Part shown: positions 51,873-60,271 of the stretch, one piece after another
Layout of the letters: each line of letters begins with the position of its first letter
How positions within the stretch are numbered: the stretch's first letter is position 1
Source: an uncultured Dyadobacter sp.
Lineage (GTDB): Bacteria > Bacteroidota > Bacteroidia > Cytophagales > Spirosomataceae
Direction: 5' to 3'
Length of the DNA: 64,000 bases
Assembly: GCF_946482605.1 (NCBI RefSeq)
Contig: NZ_CAMLSE010000004.1
Span: 329,355-393,354, forward strand
Translations under genes and position numbers: made by a program
Notes under the pieces: generated by a model
The model's database searches: none
Told to the model about the DNA's origin: nothing
What the model saw: the letters and a program-made list of their open reading frames with translations, nothing else

Positions 51873-53909
51873 ATGGCTAAGTCAACTGGGAAGAAAAAAA
51901 CAAACGCAACCATCGATCCTGCCGAAGATGCGGGAGCCAATGTCACCGCCCAACCGGTGAGTGCGGTGGAATCCATTAGCCGTTTTACAGATTTCGATAT
52001 TCACTTGTTCCGTCAGGGCAAGCATTTTAAGCTCTATGAAAAGCTGGGTTCGCATGTGATGGAGGTCAATGGCGTGGTAGGTACCTACTTTGCTGTTTGG
52101 GCTCCCAATGCTACCTATATTTCTGTAGTCGGAAACTTCAATGGCTGGAACCACGGCACGCATTCGCTCGCACCGCGCTGGGATAGTTCCGGAATATGGG
52201 AAGGATGGATCCCTAATGTGGGCGTCGGGGAAGTTTATAAATACTACATCATTTCTCAAAACGGACAGCACCTCGAAAAGTCCGACCCATTTGCGCTCTG
52301 GTGCGAGGTGGCGCCGCGAACCGCCTCCATTGTTTGGGATACCTGGTACGAATGGGGCGACTCGGAGTGGCTGAAAGCTCGGAAAGACAAGAACAAGTTA
52401 AACGCGCCGATCTCGGTTTACGAAGTACACCTGGGCTCCTGGCGCAGGGACCCTTCGGATCCGGAAAGGCATATTACCTATAAGGAAATAGCAGAGAGCC
52501 TGGTGCCTTATGTGAAGGAAATGGGCTTCACGCACGTGGAGCTGATGCCTGTGATGGAACACCCGTATGCACCGTCATGGGGGTATCAGATTACCGGCTA
52601 TTTTTCCTGCTCGTCGAGAATGGGGACGCCGCAGGAACTCATGTACCTGATCGATCAGCTGCATCAGGCCGGCATCGGGGTGTATGTCGACTGGGTTCCT
52701 TCACACTTCCCGGGGGATATGCACGGCTTGTTCCGGTTTGACGGTACGGCTTTGTACGAGCATGAGGATCCCCGGAAAGGTTATCATCCCGACTGGAAGA
52801 GCTATATCTTCAACTACGGCCGTAACGAAGTCCGGTCGTTCCTGATCAGCAATGCCATTTTCTGGCTGGACCGCTACCATACGGATGGGTTGCGCGTGGA
52901 TGCAGTCGCTTCGATGCTGTATCTCGATTATTCGCGCAAGCATGGGGAATGGATACCGAATGAGTTTGGCGGTCGTGAGAACCTGGAAGCGATCTCGCTG
53001 CTGAGGGAAATGAATACGGCCGTTTACACCGAATTCCCCGACGTGCAGACGATCGCCGAGGAGTCCACTGCATTTCCTGGCGTATCCCGTCCCGTTTTCG
53101 TGGGCGGTTTGGGTTTTGGTATGAAATGGATGATGGGCTGGATGAACGACACCCTGAAATACTTCGAGAAAGACTCGGCGTTCAGGAAGTGGCACCAGGA
53201 CCAGCTCACGTTCAGTCTGGTTTATGCGTTTTCGGAGAACTTCATGCTGCCATTCTCTCACGACGAGGTGGTGTATGGCAAGAAATCGCTGATCAATAAA
53301 ATGCCAGGTGACGAATGGCAGAAATTTGCAAACTTAAGGCTGATGTTCAGCTATATGTTTACGCACCCCGGGACGAAGCTTGTGTTTATGGGCGGTGAAT
53401 TCGGACAGACGTCGGAATGGAATTTTCAACAAAGTCTCGACTGGCATTTACTCGAATTTGCATCTCACAATGGTGTACGCGAATGCATGAAGGCGCTGAA
53501 CCGGCTTTACAAAGAAGAACCTGCCCTTTTTGATTATTCATTCTCCCATGAGGGTTTCGAATGGATCGACACCCAGGACCGGGAAAACTCGGTATTGGTG
53601 TATGCGCGGAAATCTTTCGATCCCGCCCGTAACCTGATCATCGCATTGAATCTCACACCGGTACCTAGGAAGGGATACAGGGTAGGAGTGCTTTCCACCG
53701 GAAGCTGGCAGGAAATTTTCAATTCGGACGCGGAGGCGTTCGGGGGCAGCGGGGTCATCAACTACGATCCCGTTACTGCGGAAAGCCATGAATGGCACGG
53801 CAAGGCCAATTCGGTTATTTTGGACCTGCCGCCTATGGGCGCGGTTGTGCTCAGAAAAGTGGCGCCTCAGCAGAAAGTAATGGCAGCGAAGCAGCAGAAA
53901 GGTGGTTGA
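51873..53909 (+). CDS. glgB: 1,4-alpha-glucan branching enzyme
   Basis: A 678-residue GH13 enzyme (starting at ATG 51873; TTG 51867 is two codons upstream). After a 45-residue disordered lead, the CBM48 domain opens at GTYFAVWAPNATYISVVGNFNGW. The catalytic barrel has the nucleophile Asp in DGLRVDAVASMLY, acid/base Glu in QTIAEEST, and the third Asp in PFSHDEVVYGK. It creates alpha-1,6 branches in glycogen. No glgA, glgC or glgX gene is adjacent, so glycogen metabolism is not one operon in this stretch. The C-terminal domain (PRKGYRVGVLSTGSWQEIFNSD) is complete. Confidence 0.95.
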   Translation: MAKSTGKKKTNATIDPAEDAGANVTAQPVSAVESISRFTDFDIHLFRQGKHFKLYEKLGSHVMEVNGVVGTYFAVWAPNATYISVVGNFNGWNHGTHSLAPRWDSSGIWEGWIPNVGVGEVYKYYIISQNGQHLEKSDPFALWCEVAPRTASIVWDTWYEWGDSEWLKARKDKNKLNAPISVYEVHLGSWRRDPSDPERHITYKEIAESLVPYVKEMGFTHVELMPVMEHPYAPSWGYQITGYFSCSSRMGTPQELMYLIDQLHQAGIGVYVDWVPSHFPGDMHGLFRFDGTALYEHEDPRKGYHPDWKSYIFNYGRNEVRSFLISNAIFWLDRYHTDGLRVDAVASMLYLDYSRKHGEWIPNEFGGRENLEAISLLREMNTAVYTEFPDVQTIAEESTAFPGVSRPVFVGGLGFGMKWMMGWMNDTLKYFEKDSAFRKWHQDQLTFSLVYAFSENFMLPFSHDEVVYGKKSLINKMPGDEWQKFANLRLMFSYMFTHPGTKLVFMGGEFGQTSEWNFQQSLDWHLLEFASHNGVRECMKALNRLYKEEPALFDYSFSHEGFEWIDTQDRENSVLVYARKSFDPARNLIIALNLTPVPRKGYRVGVLSTGSWQEIFNSDAEAFGGSGVINYDPVTAESHEWHGKANSVILDLPPMGAVVLRKVAPQQKVMAAKQQKGG

Positions 53910-53946
53910 CGCGTGTCTACCGTTTACTTGAATGTAGGATTATCTT

Positions 53947-53980
53947 GCGGCAGGGGCTCCGGTCCCTGCCGCATTTTTTG
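53947..53980 (+). terminator. Terminator of the branching enzyme gene
   Basis: A perfect 9-bp stem, GCGGCAGGG (53947-53955) and CCCTGCCGC (53964-53972), followed by TTTTTT. Confidence 0.88.
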
Positions 53981-53990
53981 CACATTTTTT

Positions 53991-53998
53991 TACCTTTG
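53991..53998 (+). promoter_or_regulatory. Possible -7 element for the next gene
   Basis: A perfect TAnnTTTG (TACCTTTG) 23 bases before the start of the small barrel-like gene, but with no clear -33 box: the right place overlaps the terminator. Confidence 0.35.
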
Positions 53999-54021
53999 CC
54001 GATCATAACATCACGAATCAG

Positions 54022-54705
54022 ATGAAAAGCATTCGATTAATAGTACTTTTTATTTTAATAGCTTCAGTAAAAGTTTTTTCACAGGACATGTCGCGGGTGA
54101 CGTCGGGGATAGATCTCGGACTTGGTTATCAGGATAAAGTTTGGGTGCCATCGGTGACTTATCACCAGGAATTGAGCCTCAGTAATTTTCAGTGGTTCCG
54201 CATCGGATGGGGCTTAAGGGCCTGGGGTTACTATGCCGGCCGCACCGATATGTTTCCGCAAAGCAACGCCTTATCCAATGACACACTCAAATTTGGCCGG
54301 GTCACCGCCAATGGGGCAAGTTTTCTGATCGGAGCAAATTTCAGGCTATGGAGATTTGACATCGGAGCCAACACCGACCTTTTCGGTATCGCTTTCGGCT
54401 TGAAAAGAAACGCCTTGTATGCCGGCTCTGGCCTGTACGGCGGCGAGGGAAGCGACTCTTACAATAAGTATCTTTCCAGCGGGCCAGCGACTGTGAATGT
54501 GCTACCGCTCGCACTTGACAAACAAAATGGTCAATCCGAGGTTTTCGCACGCTTCTGGATCACCGACCGCATTGGTTTGAAACTGGCTTATACCCATGGC
54601 CGGGTCACCTATGCCTCGCCCGTGAAGCTGGATAATGGACAAAAACGCTATTCCACCACGTTTGGCGTGCCTTACCTGGCATTGTCGTTCCCATTATACA
54701 ATTGA
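54022..54705 (+). CDS. Small exported beta-barrel-like protein of unknown function
   Basis: A 227-residue protein with signal peptide (IRLIVLFILIASVKVFSQ). The mature part alternates strands with aromatic residues at the ends (LGYQDKVWVPSVTYHQELS, RLWRFDIGANTDLFGIAFGL) and closes TTFGVPYLALSFPLYN, a Phe-ending strand in the manner of outer-membrane barrels. Eight or so strands would be possible. No family is recognised. The next start (54719) follows after 13 bases, and the gene may be cotranscribed with the Nudix hydrolase. Confidence 0.6.
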   Translation: MKSIRLIVLFILIASVKVFSQDMSRVTSGIDLGLGYQDKVWVPSVTYHQELSLSNFQWFRIGWGLRAWGYYAGRTDMFPQSNALSNDTLKFGRVTANGASFLIGANFRLWRFDIGANTDLFGIAFGLKRNALYAGSGLYGGEGSDSYNKYLSSGPATVNVLPLALDKQNGQSEVFARFWITDRIGLKLAYTHGRVTYASPVKLDNGQKRYSTTFGVPYLALSFPLYN

Positions 54706-54718
54706 CATCCGCAGTCCC

Positions 54719-55390
54719 ATGGCAGAGAACCTGACTGATTCACATAAATACAATCTTTGGAAGGGCAGGCTCATTTCCAATGGCCTGGACATCCACCGCG
54801 TTGACGAACTGTATACGCGCCGCAACGGACACGGAGAAGTGTTGTTTTCATTGCTGTACGCCGATGCTACCACTCCGGAGGGCAACAAGATCCCCCCGAT
54901 CTGTTTTCTGAAAGGCGAGGTTGTCAGTGTACTCGTATGCTTTATTGACATATCGACGAGGGAAAAATACCTGCTGCTTGTGCAGCAGCGCCGCATATGC
55001 GACGGATCGCTGACGTACGAGCATCCCGCGGGCATGCTGGACAGCGAAAGCGACGCGGCGTCTGTGGCAGCACGTGAAGTCTTTGAAGAGACCGGCATTC
55101 CGGTGGAGACATCGCAGCTGGTCAGCGTCAACCGCGAACCCTTTTACCCCTCGACCGGGACCAGCGATGAAGCGATGTACATGTTCTATTGCGAGCTGGA
55201 ACTGACTTCCGAAGCCATACAGTCCTATCACGATATCGTGCAGGGCGTGGTATCGGAGCATGAATACATCAAAACCTACGTGGTACCATTCGCTGAGGGG
55301 CACAGGCTCATTACCAATGTCAATGGGGTGCTGCTCGATTACCTGTATCTGAAGAGTGTAGGTGATTGGGAACTGCTGAAAGAACTCTAG
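54719..55390 (+). CDS. Nudix hydrolase
   Basis: A 223-residue protein from ATG 54719. The Nudix box GMLDSESDAASVAAREVFEETGI fits the Gx5Ex7REUXEExGU consensus with its Glu residues, and the strand before it is LLLVQQRRICDGSLTYEHPAG, as in ADP-ribose/GDP-mannose-type pyrophosphatases. A 90-residue N-terminal portion precedes the Nudix fold. Substrate is unknown. It lies 13 bases after the small barrel-like gene, on the same strand, and 107 bases before the tRNA gene. Confidence 0.87.
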   Translation: MAENLTDSHKYNLWKGRLISNGLDIHRVDELYTRRNGHGEVLFSLLYADATTPEGNKIPPICFLKGEVVSVLVCFIDISTREKYLLLVQQRRICDGSLTYEHPAGMLDSESDAASVAAREVFEETGIPVETSQLVSVNREPFYPSTGTSDEAMYMFYCELELTSEAIQSYHDIVQGVVSEHEYIKTYVVPFAEGHRLITNVNGVLLDYLYLKSVGDWELLKEL

Positions 55391-55456
55391 GCGAAGCCAG
55401 AGTAAGAAATTTTCAAAGAATTTCTCTCCAATATGGTCATAATTCAAAATAGCGGC

Positions 55457-55464
55457 TATATTTG
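55457..55464 (+). promoter_or_regulatory. -7 element of the tRNA-Arg gene
   Basis: TATATTTG at 55457-55464 matches TAnnTTTG exactly; a start near 55471 leaves about 27 bases to the mature tRNA. No convincing -33 box was found. Confidence 0.45.
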
Positions 55465-55497
55465 CACCCCGTTGCCGGCAGCAAGGCTGCACAACAA

Positions 55498-55569
55498 GCG
55501 CCCGTAGTTCAATGGATAGAATTGTGGTTTCCGGTACCACCGATAGGGGTTCGAATCCCTTCGGGCGCA
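55498..55569 (+). tRNA. tRNA-Arg (anticodon CCG)
   Basis: 72 bases form a full cloverleaf: acceptor GCGCCCG with CGGGCGC, D arm GTTC with GAAT, anticodon stem GTGGT with ACCAC around TTCCGGT (anticodon CCG), a 4-base variable region, T stem AGGGG with CCCTT (one G-T), and discriminator A at 55569. CCA is not encoded. A terminator follows directly, and the gene is the apparent attachment site of the element to its right. Confidence 0.95.
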
Positions 55570-55926
55570 CTTGGAGGGATTTCTTCTCGAAATCCCTCTT
55601 TTTTATTGTAAATGAGTAGCTCTTTCTCTTTCATTTTCAATGTGTTATGGGTGAGTAGCTCCATCATGGTAGGTGTTCGATAGGTGCCATTTTCATAGTA
55701 AAGATTGCTATCGAACACCATAGAAATTAGCTCTCTTTTTTCCAAGCTGTTGGCGTGGGTAAATATTTGTGGAATATCGGCTAACAGGTGCAGGCTTCTT
55801 TTGATTTTTGAAGATGCTTCATTTTGGTGGTCGTTACCTAACAAGCCAATGGCCGCCTTCAGGCTGTTAATTTCGAAGGTGTACTCTGAATGCCATCTCT
55901 GGTAGGTATCGCGTTTAATTTCATTT
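55509..55926 (-). pseudogene. Frameshifted C-terminal part of the serine recombinase
   Basis: After the stop at 55921, the same protein continues in another frame: codons from about 55926 read NEIKRDTYQRWHSEYTF, then LLADIPQIFTHANSLEKREL and SMVFDSNLYYENGTYRTP, which is the usual C-terminus of large Bacteroidota serine recombinases. Removing one A of the A5 tract joins the two parts. The last 25 codons run through the tRNA terminator and the tRNA-Arg gene antisense (APEGIRTPIGG is the tRNA signature in this frame), so the original C-terminal end is lost or was re-formed on integration. Confidence 0.75.
55574..55604 (+). terminator. Terminator of the tRNA-Arg gene
   Basis: GAGGGATTT (55574-55582) pairs with AAATCCCTC (55590-55598) around a 7-base loop, followed by TTTTTT. 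The reading frame of the recombinase fragment passes through it on the opposite strand. Confidence 0.85.
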
Positions 55927-57090
55927 TTGATCCATTTTTTCTTCGACGGTAAATAATTTAGCCTCGGTTTGCTCTAGAAGCTTTTTCTTCTCAGCGACAA
56001 GTAACAGATTAGATTGGCGTTGCTTGTTAATCGTTTGCTGGCAGCTATTCTTGACCGATTTCAAAAGCGCAGGAGAAAGGCTCATCAAACTCAACGCAGC
56101 CAGTAACTGCTCATGGGCCTTTTTCGCACTGATGTTGTTGTGCCCGGTAAATTTACATTTGTAGTAGTAAAAGTATTTCCCCGATTTACCACGAGAAGCT
56201 GCGCCCGTTAACGGTTGTCCGCAATGACACCTGAGAAGTCCTCTCAACGGGATTTCGTCATCGATTATCGTTCTTTGTTTCGAGGGCTTTTTCATCTTTC
56301 GCTGAACCAGCTGCCAACTTGCCCAGTCAATGATGGGTTCATGCGTGGCAGGGAATAAACCTCCGGGATATTCTTTGAAAGGTTCTGCATATAGCATACC
56401 TGCGTAGGCCGGATTTGAAAGAATCCTTTCGATTGCCATATTTCCTTTCCGATCATGTCCCAGCAGACGCGCTTGCTTCTTGATCAGGTACAAAGGAACA
56501 TTTTTAAGATAAGCTTCGAAGATAAACCTGATAATTGGGGCCTGCCTTTCATCGATGACCAAACGCCTTTGTTTCCGTTCTCCCTCCTTTTTATATCCGA
56601 ATGGCGGATGACTATATACATAGCGCCCCTCTTTTGCCTTCGCTGTATAGAGACCTCCTCTTACCTTGATGCTTCTATTTATATTATCCTCCTCAGCAAG
56701 GAGTAGTTGCAGACCTGCCCTAAAAAAGCTTCCAGGGGTGTCATAGTCAAAGGTGATTCCTTCTGAGACGCTGACAACTTGAATATTATATTGTCTCTGC
56801 AAGTTTTTGACCATGCTCATTGCTTCCCCTGCATCGCGGCTGAATCGGTCAAGTTGATCGACCAGTAAATAGTCAACGTTTCTGAAATGTTTGGCAATGA
56901 ACTGTTGAAGTTTGATAAAGTCCGGGCGATCGAAGGTTTTGGCGCTCTTGCCCCGGTCAATGAACGTGTCAACAAGTTCCACACCGTTGACGTTAAGCCA
57001 CTGGTCGGTGTACAGTTCCTGTCGTTCGATTGAGCTGTTACTTTGGCCTACCTGGCTAAAGCGTAAATATCTGATTGCCCGTTTCATCAT
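55921..57090 (-). CDS. Large serine recombinase, N-terminal and zinc-ribbon part
   Basis: 389 residues up to a premature stop. The resolvase domain has the catalytic Ser12 in RYLRFSQVGQ, and the conserved DQLDRFSRDAGE with its arginines. The recombinase domain follows (GLYTAKAKEGRYVYSHPPFGYKKEG, YAGMLYAEPF), then a zinc ribbon (LLRCHCGQPLTGA to YYYKCKF) and a charged coiled-coil stretch near 355-389. Full-length relatives are about 500 residues; the rest is found at 55509-55926 in another frame. It is transcribed towards tRNA-Arg and divergently from the Fic gene, 98 bases away. Alternative starts are 57090 and 57087. If the frameshift is real, the enzyme is probably inactive as an integrase. 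Confidence 0.88.
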   Translation of the reverse strand: MMKRAIRYLRFSQVGQSNSSIERQELYTDQWLNVNGVELVDTFIDRGKSAKTFDRPDFIKLQQFIAKHFRNVDYLLVDQLDRFSRDAGEAMSMVKNLQRQYNIQVVSVSEGITFDYDTPGSFFRAGLQLLLAEEDNINRSIKVRGGLYTAKAKEGRYVYSHPPFGYKKEGERKQRRLVIDERQAPIIRFIFEAYLKNVPLYLIKKQARLLGHDRKGNMAIERILSNPAYAGMLYAEPFKEYPGGLFPATHEPIIDWASWQLVQRKMKKPSKQRTIIDDEIPLRGLLRCHCGQPLTGAASRGKSGKYFYYYKCKFTGHNNISAKKAHEQLLAALSLMSLSPALLKSVKNSCQQTINKQRQSNLLLVAEKKKLLEQTEAKLFTVEEKMDQK

Positions 57091-57188
57091 GTTTTTAATC
57101 AGCTTTACAATGATTCGAATTTAATACAACTAAGTTATGAATATTGATCGTAATAAACGAAATTTGATACAGCAAAAGAAACGAATTA

Positions 57189-58802
57189 TTGAACGTCATA
57201 GAGTACGAAACATCGCTCAACGCTAAATACGAAAAAGGCTTGGCTACTCCATCCGAAAAACTGGCAAATTCATTAGATGTACTTCACACAATCCAGGAGA
57301 AGAAACTGGTCATACAGGCAGGTGACCTGAGTCGCACCCATCGGGAACGGCTCATGAAGGGCGGTTTCCTAAGAGAAGTGATTAAGGGATGGTATATGCC
57401 CTCACGACCGGATGAGTTGGAAGGAGATACGACAGGTTGGTATACTTCATTCTGGCTATTCTGTGCCGCATATTTAAATCATCGTTTCGGACGCGACTGG
57501 GTTTTATCCCCGGAGCAATCCTTATCGATTCACGGGGCCAATCGAATCGTACCACGGCAACTTCTGGTGAGATCTCCTCTTGCGCATAACAACGTGCTCA
57601 ATCTGCCTTATGCTACATCCATTTTTGATTTTCGACTGGCATTACCTTCGCCGGATCAAATCGTGGAACTGGATGGTCTACGGCTTTACTCGCTGGAGTC
57701 AGCGTTGGTTTCTACTCCGCAAGCATATTTTACGAGCAACCCAACGGATGCGCGCACTGCCCTGTCTATGGTTCGGGATGGATCAGATTTACTTGCCCTG
57801 CTACTGGACGGAGGGCACAGCGTTGTCGCTGGCCGACTTGCAGGTGCCTTCCGTAACATTGGTAACAACCGATTGGCCGACGAAATCCTACAGACCATGC
57901 GTGCGGTAGGTTACGACACTCGTGAATCTGATCCATTTGACAACAGGCTTCCGACAGTCTTATCATTTCGTGAGAAATCTCCTTATGTCAACCGGATCAG
58001 GCTCATGTGGCATCAAATGAGGGATACGGTAATCGCTGGTTTTCCGAAAGCTCCGGGCCTTCCGGCCAATTCAGAAAATTATATGAAAACGGTAGATGAG
58101 GTCTTTGTTGCAGATGCCTACCATTCGCTTTCGATTGAAGGGTATCGTGTCACTCCGGCATTGATTGAAAGGGTGCGCAGGGGCGAATGGAATCCAGATA
58201 ACAACCAGGCAGACCATGATCAAAAAAATGCGTTGGCTGCACGTGGTTACTGGCAGGCATTTGTCGCCGTAAAAGAAAGTATTGTTTCCATTTTGAAGGG
58301 TAGTAATCCAGGGGAAATTTTGGATAATGATCACCGCGTCTGGTACAGAGAGCTCTTCGCACCAAGTGTGACAGCAGGCCTGCTAAGGGCGAGCGATCTG
58401 GCAGGATACCGGATCGGGCAAGTTTACATACGAAATTCGATGCACGTCCCACTGAATAGGGATGCTGTGCGAGACACGATGCCATTGCTTTTTGATTTGT
58501 TGAAGGAGGAAAAGGAAGCATCGGTCCGGATTGTACTTGGTCATTTTATCTTCGTCTATATTCACCCATACATGGACGGAAACGGAAGGATAGGAAGATT
58601 TCTGATGAATGCCATGCTTGCATCAGGAGGATATCCCTGGACGGTCGTGCCAATCGAGCAGCGCAAGAATTACATGCAGGCATTGGAGAAGGCCAGTGTT
58701 CACCATGATATCAGTGAATTTACAGCATTGATAGCTAAGCTGGTCGGAGCGTCGATGCAGGGCGGATCCTTGCCAGAAATTCCTTCTAACCTTGATGAGT
58801 GA
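57189..58802 (+). CDS. Fic family protein with N-terminal AbiEi-like region
   Basis: A 537-residue protein. The C-terminal Fic domain has HPYMDGNGRIGR (His459-Arg470), the full active-site motif for transfer of AMP or another nucleotide to target hydroxyls. The inhibitory motif S313-L-S-I-E317-G318 is (S/T)xxxE(G/N), placing it among self-inhibited enzymes. Residues 15-200 precede it: IQEKKLVIQAGDLSRTHRERLMKGGFLREVIKGWY is a winged-helix-like AbiEi-type start and LSPEQSLSIHGANRIVPRQLLVRSP continues the same fold, found in type IV antitoxins. The frame starts at TTG 57189. It lies next to the recombinase within the tRNA-linked element, so it is probably cargo. A 29-codon ORF at 57137-57226 overlaps its start in another frame. 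Confidence 0.88.
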   Translation: MNVIEYETSLNAKYEKGLATPSEKLANSLDVLHTIQEKKLVIQAGDLSRTHRERLMKGGFLREVIKGWYMPSRPDELEGDTTGWYTSFWLFCAAYLNHRFGRDWVLSPEQSLSIHGANRIVPRQLLVRSPLAHNNVLNLPYATSIFDFRLALPSPDQIVELDGLRLYSLESALVSTPQAYFTSNPTDARTALSMVRDGSDLLALLLDGGHSVVAGRLAGAFRNIGNNRLADEILQTMRAVGYDTRESDPFDNRLPTVLSFREKSPYVNRIRLMWHQMRDTVIAGFPKAPGLPANSENYMKTVDEVFVADAYHSLSIEGYRVTPALIERVRRGEWNPDNNQADHDQKNALAARGYWQAFVAVKESIVSILKGSNPGEILDNDHRVWYRELFAPSVTAGLLRASDLAGYRIGQVYIRNSMHVPLNRDAVRDTMPLLFDLLKEEKEASVRIVLGHFIFVYIHPYMDGNGRIGRFLMNAMLASGGYPWTVVPIEQRKNYMQALEKASVHHDISEFTALIAKLVGASMQGGSLPEIPSNLDE

Positions 58803-58862
58803 TTTTTAAATTGCCTGAACTGCCGGCAGTCGGTCAAACCAACATAGGCCGTATACAGGTAC

Positions 58863-58905
58863 ATTTAGATGCTGTTCTTTAAAATTAATCTAAATAATAT
58901 TAGAT
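58863..58905. promoter_or_regulatory. Overlapping palindromes upstream of the iron operon, Fur-like
   Basis: ATTTAGAT (58863-58870) is the reverse complement of ATCTAAAT (58888-58895), and ATCTAA (58888-58893) with TTAGAT (58900-58905) forms a second 18-base palindrome. A weak -7-like CATCTTTG follows at 58906. Such AT-rich palindromes before an ECF/TonB iron operon fit a Fur-type operator; this is inference. Confidence 0.4.
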
Positions 58906-58965
58906 CATCTTTGCTGTTGTTTGTAGGTTTGTGATTGAAACGTTACAGACTCCTATTTCTATTCA

Positions 58966-59487
58966 TTGAAAGCAGCCGAACCCTTTTCTCGCAACGAGTT
59001 TGAGCGCATTTATAAACAGTGCGTAAAAAAGCTATGTGTGATCTGTTTCAATGTAGTAGGCGATCGTGATACGGCTGCCGATATCGTCCATAACGTCTTT
59101 TTATCGGTTTGGGAGCGACGCGATGTGGTTAGCTTTGAGGGGGAATTGGAACATTATTTGGTCCGGGCAGTCAAGCTGGCCGCGTTGGAATACATTCGCA
59201 CTTCGATGAACCACCGGAAGCATCTTTCAGGAATTGCCTCAGCCATGCAGGAGCAAACCAATACCACGGAAGATACCCTTGCATTTTCGGAGCTTCGCGA
59301 ACGCATCGGGTTGATTAGCCGTGGCTTGCCTCCCCAATGCAGGGAGGTATTCAGCCTGAGCCGTGAACAGGGTCTTTCCAATAAGGGCGTGGCAGCCTCG
59401 CTTAGGATTTCCGAAAAGACGATGGAAGCGCATCTTTCGAAGGCATTGAAATACCTCAAAAAACACCTGAAAGATTACAGCCTGTAA
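58966..59487 (+). CDS. ECF RNA polymerase sigma factor (FecI-like)
   Basis: A 173-residue sigma-70 of the ECF group. Region 2 contains TAADIVHNVFLSVWERRDVVSFEGELEHYL, and region 4 contains CREVFSLSREQGLSNKGVAASLRISEKTMEAHLSKALKYL, the helix-turn-helix that reads the -35 box. The frame starts with TTG at 58966. It is followed by the FecR-like gene and the TonB receptor, the standard order of cell-surface signalling iron-uptake systems. It should direct RNA polymerase to the operon, including its own receptor gene. Confidence 0.92.
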   Translation: MKAAEPFSRNEFERIYKQCVKKLCVICFNVVGDRDTAADIVHNVFLSVWERRDVVSFEGELEHYLVRAVKLAALEYIRTSMNHRKHLSGIASAMQEQTNTTEDTLAFSELRERIGLISRGLPPQCREVFSLSREQGLSNKGVAASLRISEKTMEAHLSKALKYLKKHLKDYSL

Positions 59488-59573
59488 ACTTTTTTTTAAT
59501 CGGACTAAGGGATTTGCCGCCACTTGTTCAACTTAATGGATAAAGAAGGCAGCATAACATTTTGCAACGGGTT

Positions 59574-60233
59574 ATGAAAGTTACCAGGGAGCTGATCGAA
59601 AAGTATTTGCGCGGCGAATGCCCGGTCTGGGAGCGGCAGCTCGTCGAGCAGTGGATGCATTCTTGCCAATCAGAAGAGACATCACTTTCCGACCAGGTGC
59701 TGGAAAACATGAGCGCTGGTATCTGGGCTTCGCTGGAAAATTCCCTGCCTGCTCATACAGATCGTTTCCGGATCGTACGGTGGAATACCTGGAATCGATT
59801 GGCGGTGGCGGCGTGTCTGTCTGTAGGGCTGGTAGGTCTTTCTTTTTTTCTAGTAAACCGAAATGCCCGTACTGAGGTCGCCTTTTCCAGCTATGGCGTG
59901 CAGCACCAACTAAAGGGTGTGGCCAGACAAATGGAGTTTTTGCTCCAACCGAACAGCAGCGTCAATGGGAGCATTTCCCGGTATGGAGGGCAAGGCCAGC
60001 TTAATTTCACGGGTGCACTGAAAGTGGTCAGCGGTAAGGCGGTTGAAATTCATTTTGGAGCTGAGGCGACCGCTATCAGCAGAAAGGCGGTGATTGAGAA
60101 CGGTCAGGTGTACTATGTCGGACTTTTGAAACAGACAGGCGTGCCTGACGAAATTCTGGTGCTCAGCAGCGAACAAATACAGGATATCCCACCGCGGATC
60201 AGAATCATGGCTTTCGGCGATGCCAACATCTGA
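59574..60233 (+). CDS. Short FecR-like anti-sigma factor
   Basis: A 219-residue protein, shorter than usual (about 320-400). The N-terminal 70 residues hold a helical sigma-binding part (ELIEKYLRGECPVWERQLVEQWM), then one membrane helix (RLAVAACLSVGLVGLSFFLVN, near residues 81-101). The periplasmic region (MEFLLQPNSSVNGSISRYGG, GALKVVSGKAVEIHF) is a degenerate FecR core; the usual C-terminal DUF4974 is missing. It controls the ECF sigma in response to the TonB receptor in known systems. It lies between the sigma gene and the receptor gene. Confidence 0.72.
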   Translation: MKVTRELIEKYLRGECPVWERQLVEQWMHSCQSEETSLSDQVLENMSAGIWASLENSLPAHTDRFRIVRWNTWNRLAVAACLSVGLVGLSFFLVNRNARTEVAFSSYGVQHQLKGVARQMEFLLQPNSSVNGSISRYGGQGQLNFTGALKVVSGKAVEIHFGAEATAISRKAVIENGQVYYVGLLKQTGVPDEILVLSSEQIQDIPPRIRIMAFGDANI

Positions 60234-60271
60234 GCGCACATAACATTATCATACAATTAACTACAAGACGA

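Noticed and set aside
55509..55844. A separate 111-residue gene
   Set aside because: Its N-terminal part is the recombinase C-terminus in another frame, and its end (APEGIRTPIGG) is antisense tRNA sequence.
57137..57226. A 29-codon leader peptide ahead of the Fic gene
   Set aside because: It has an ATG and overlaps the Fic start, but is basic, short and has no supporting feature; it might equally mean that the Fic start is misread.
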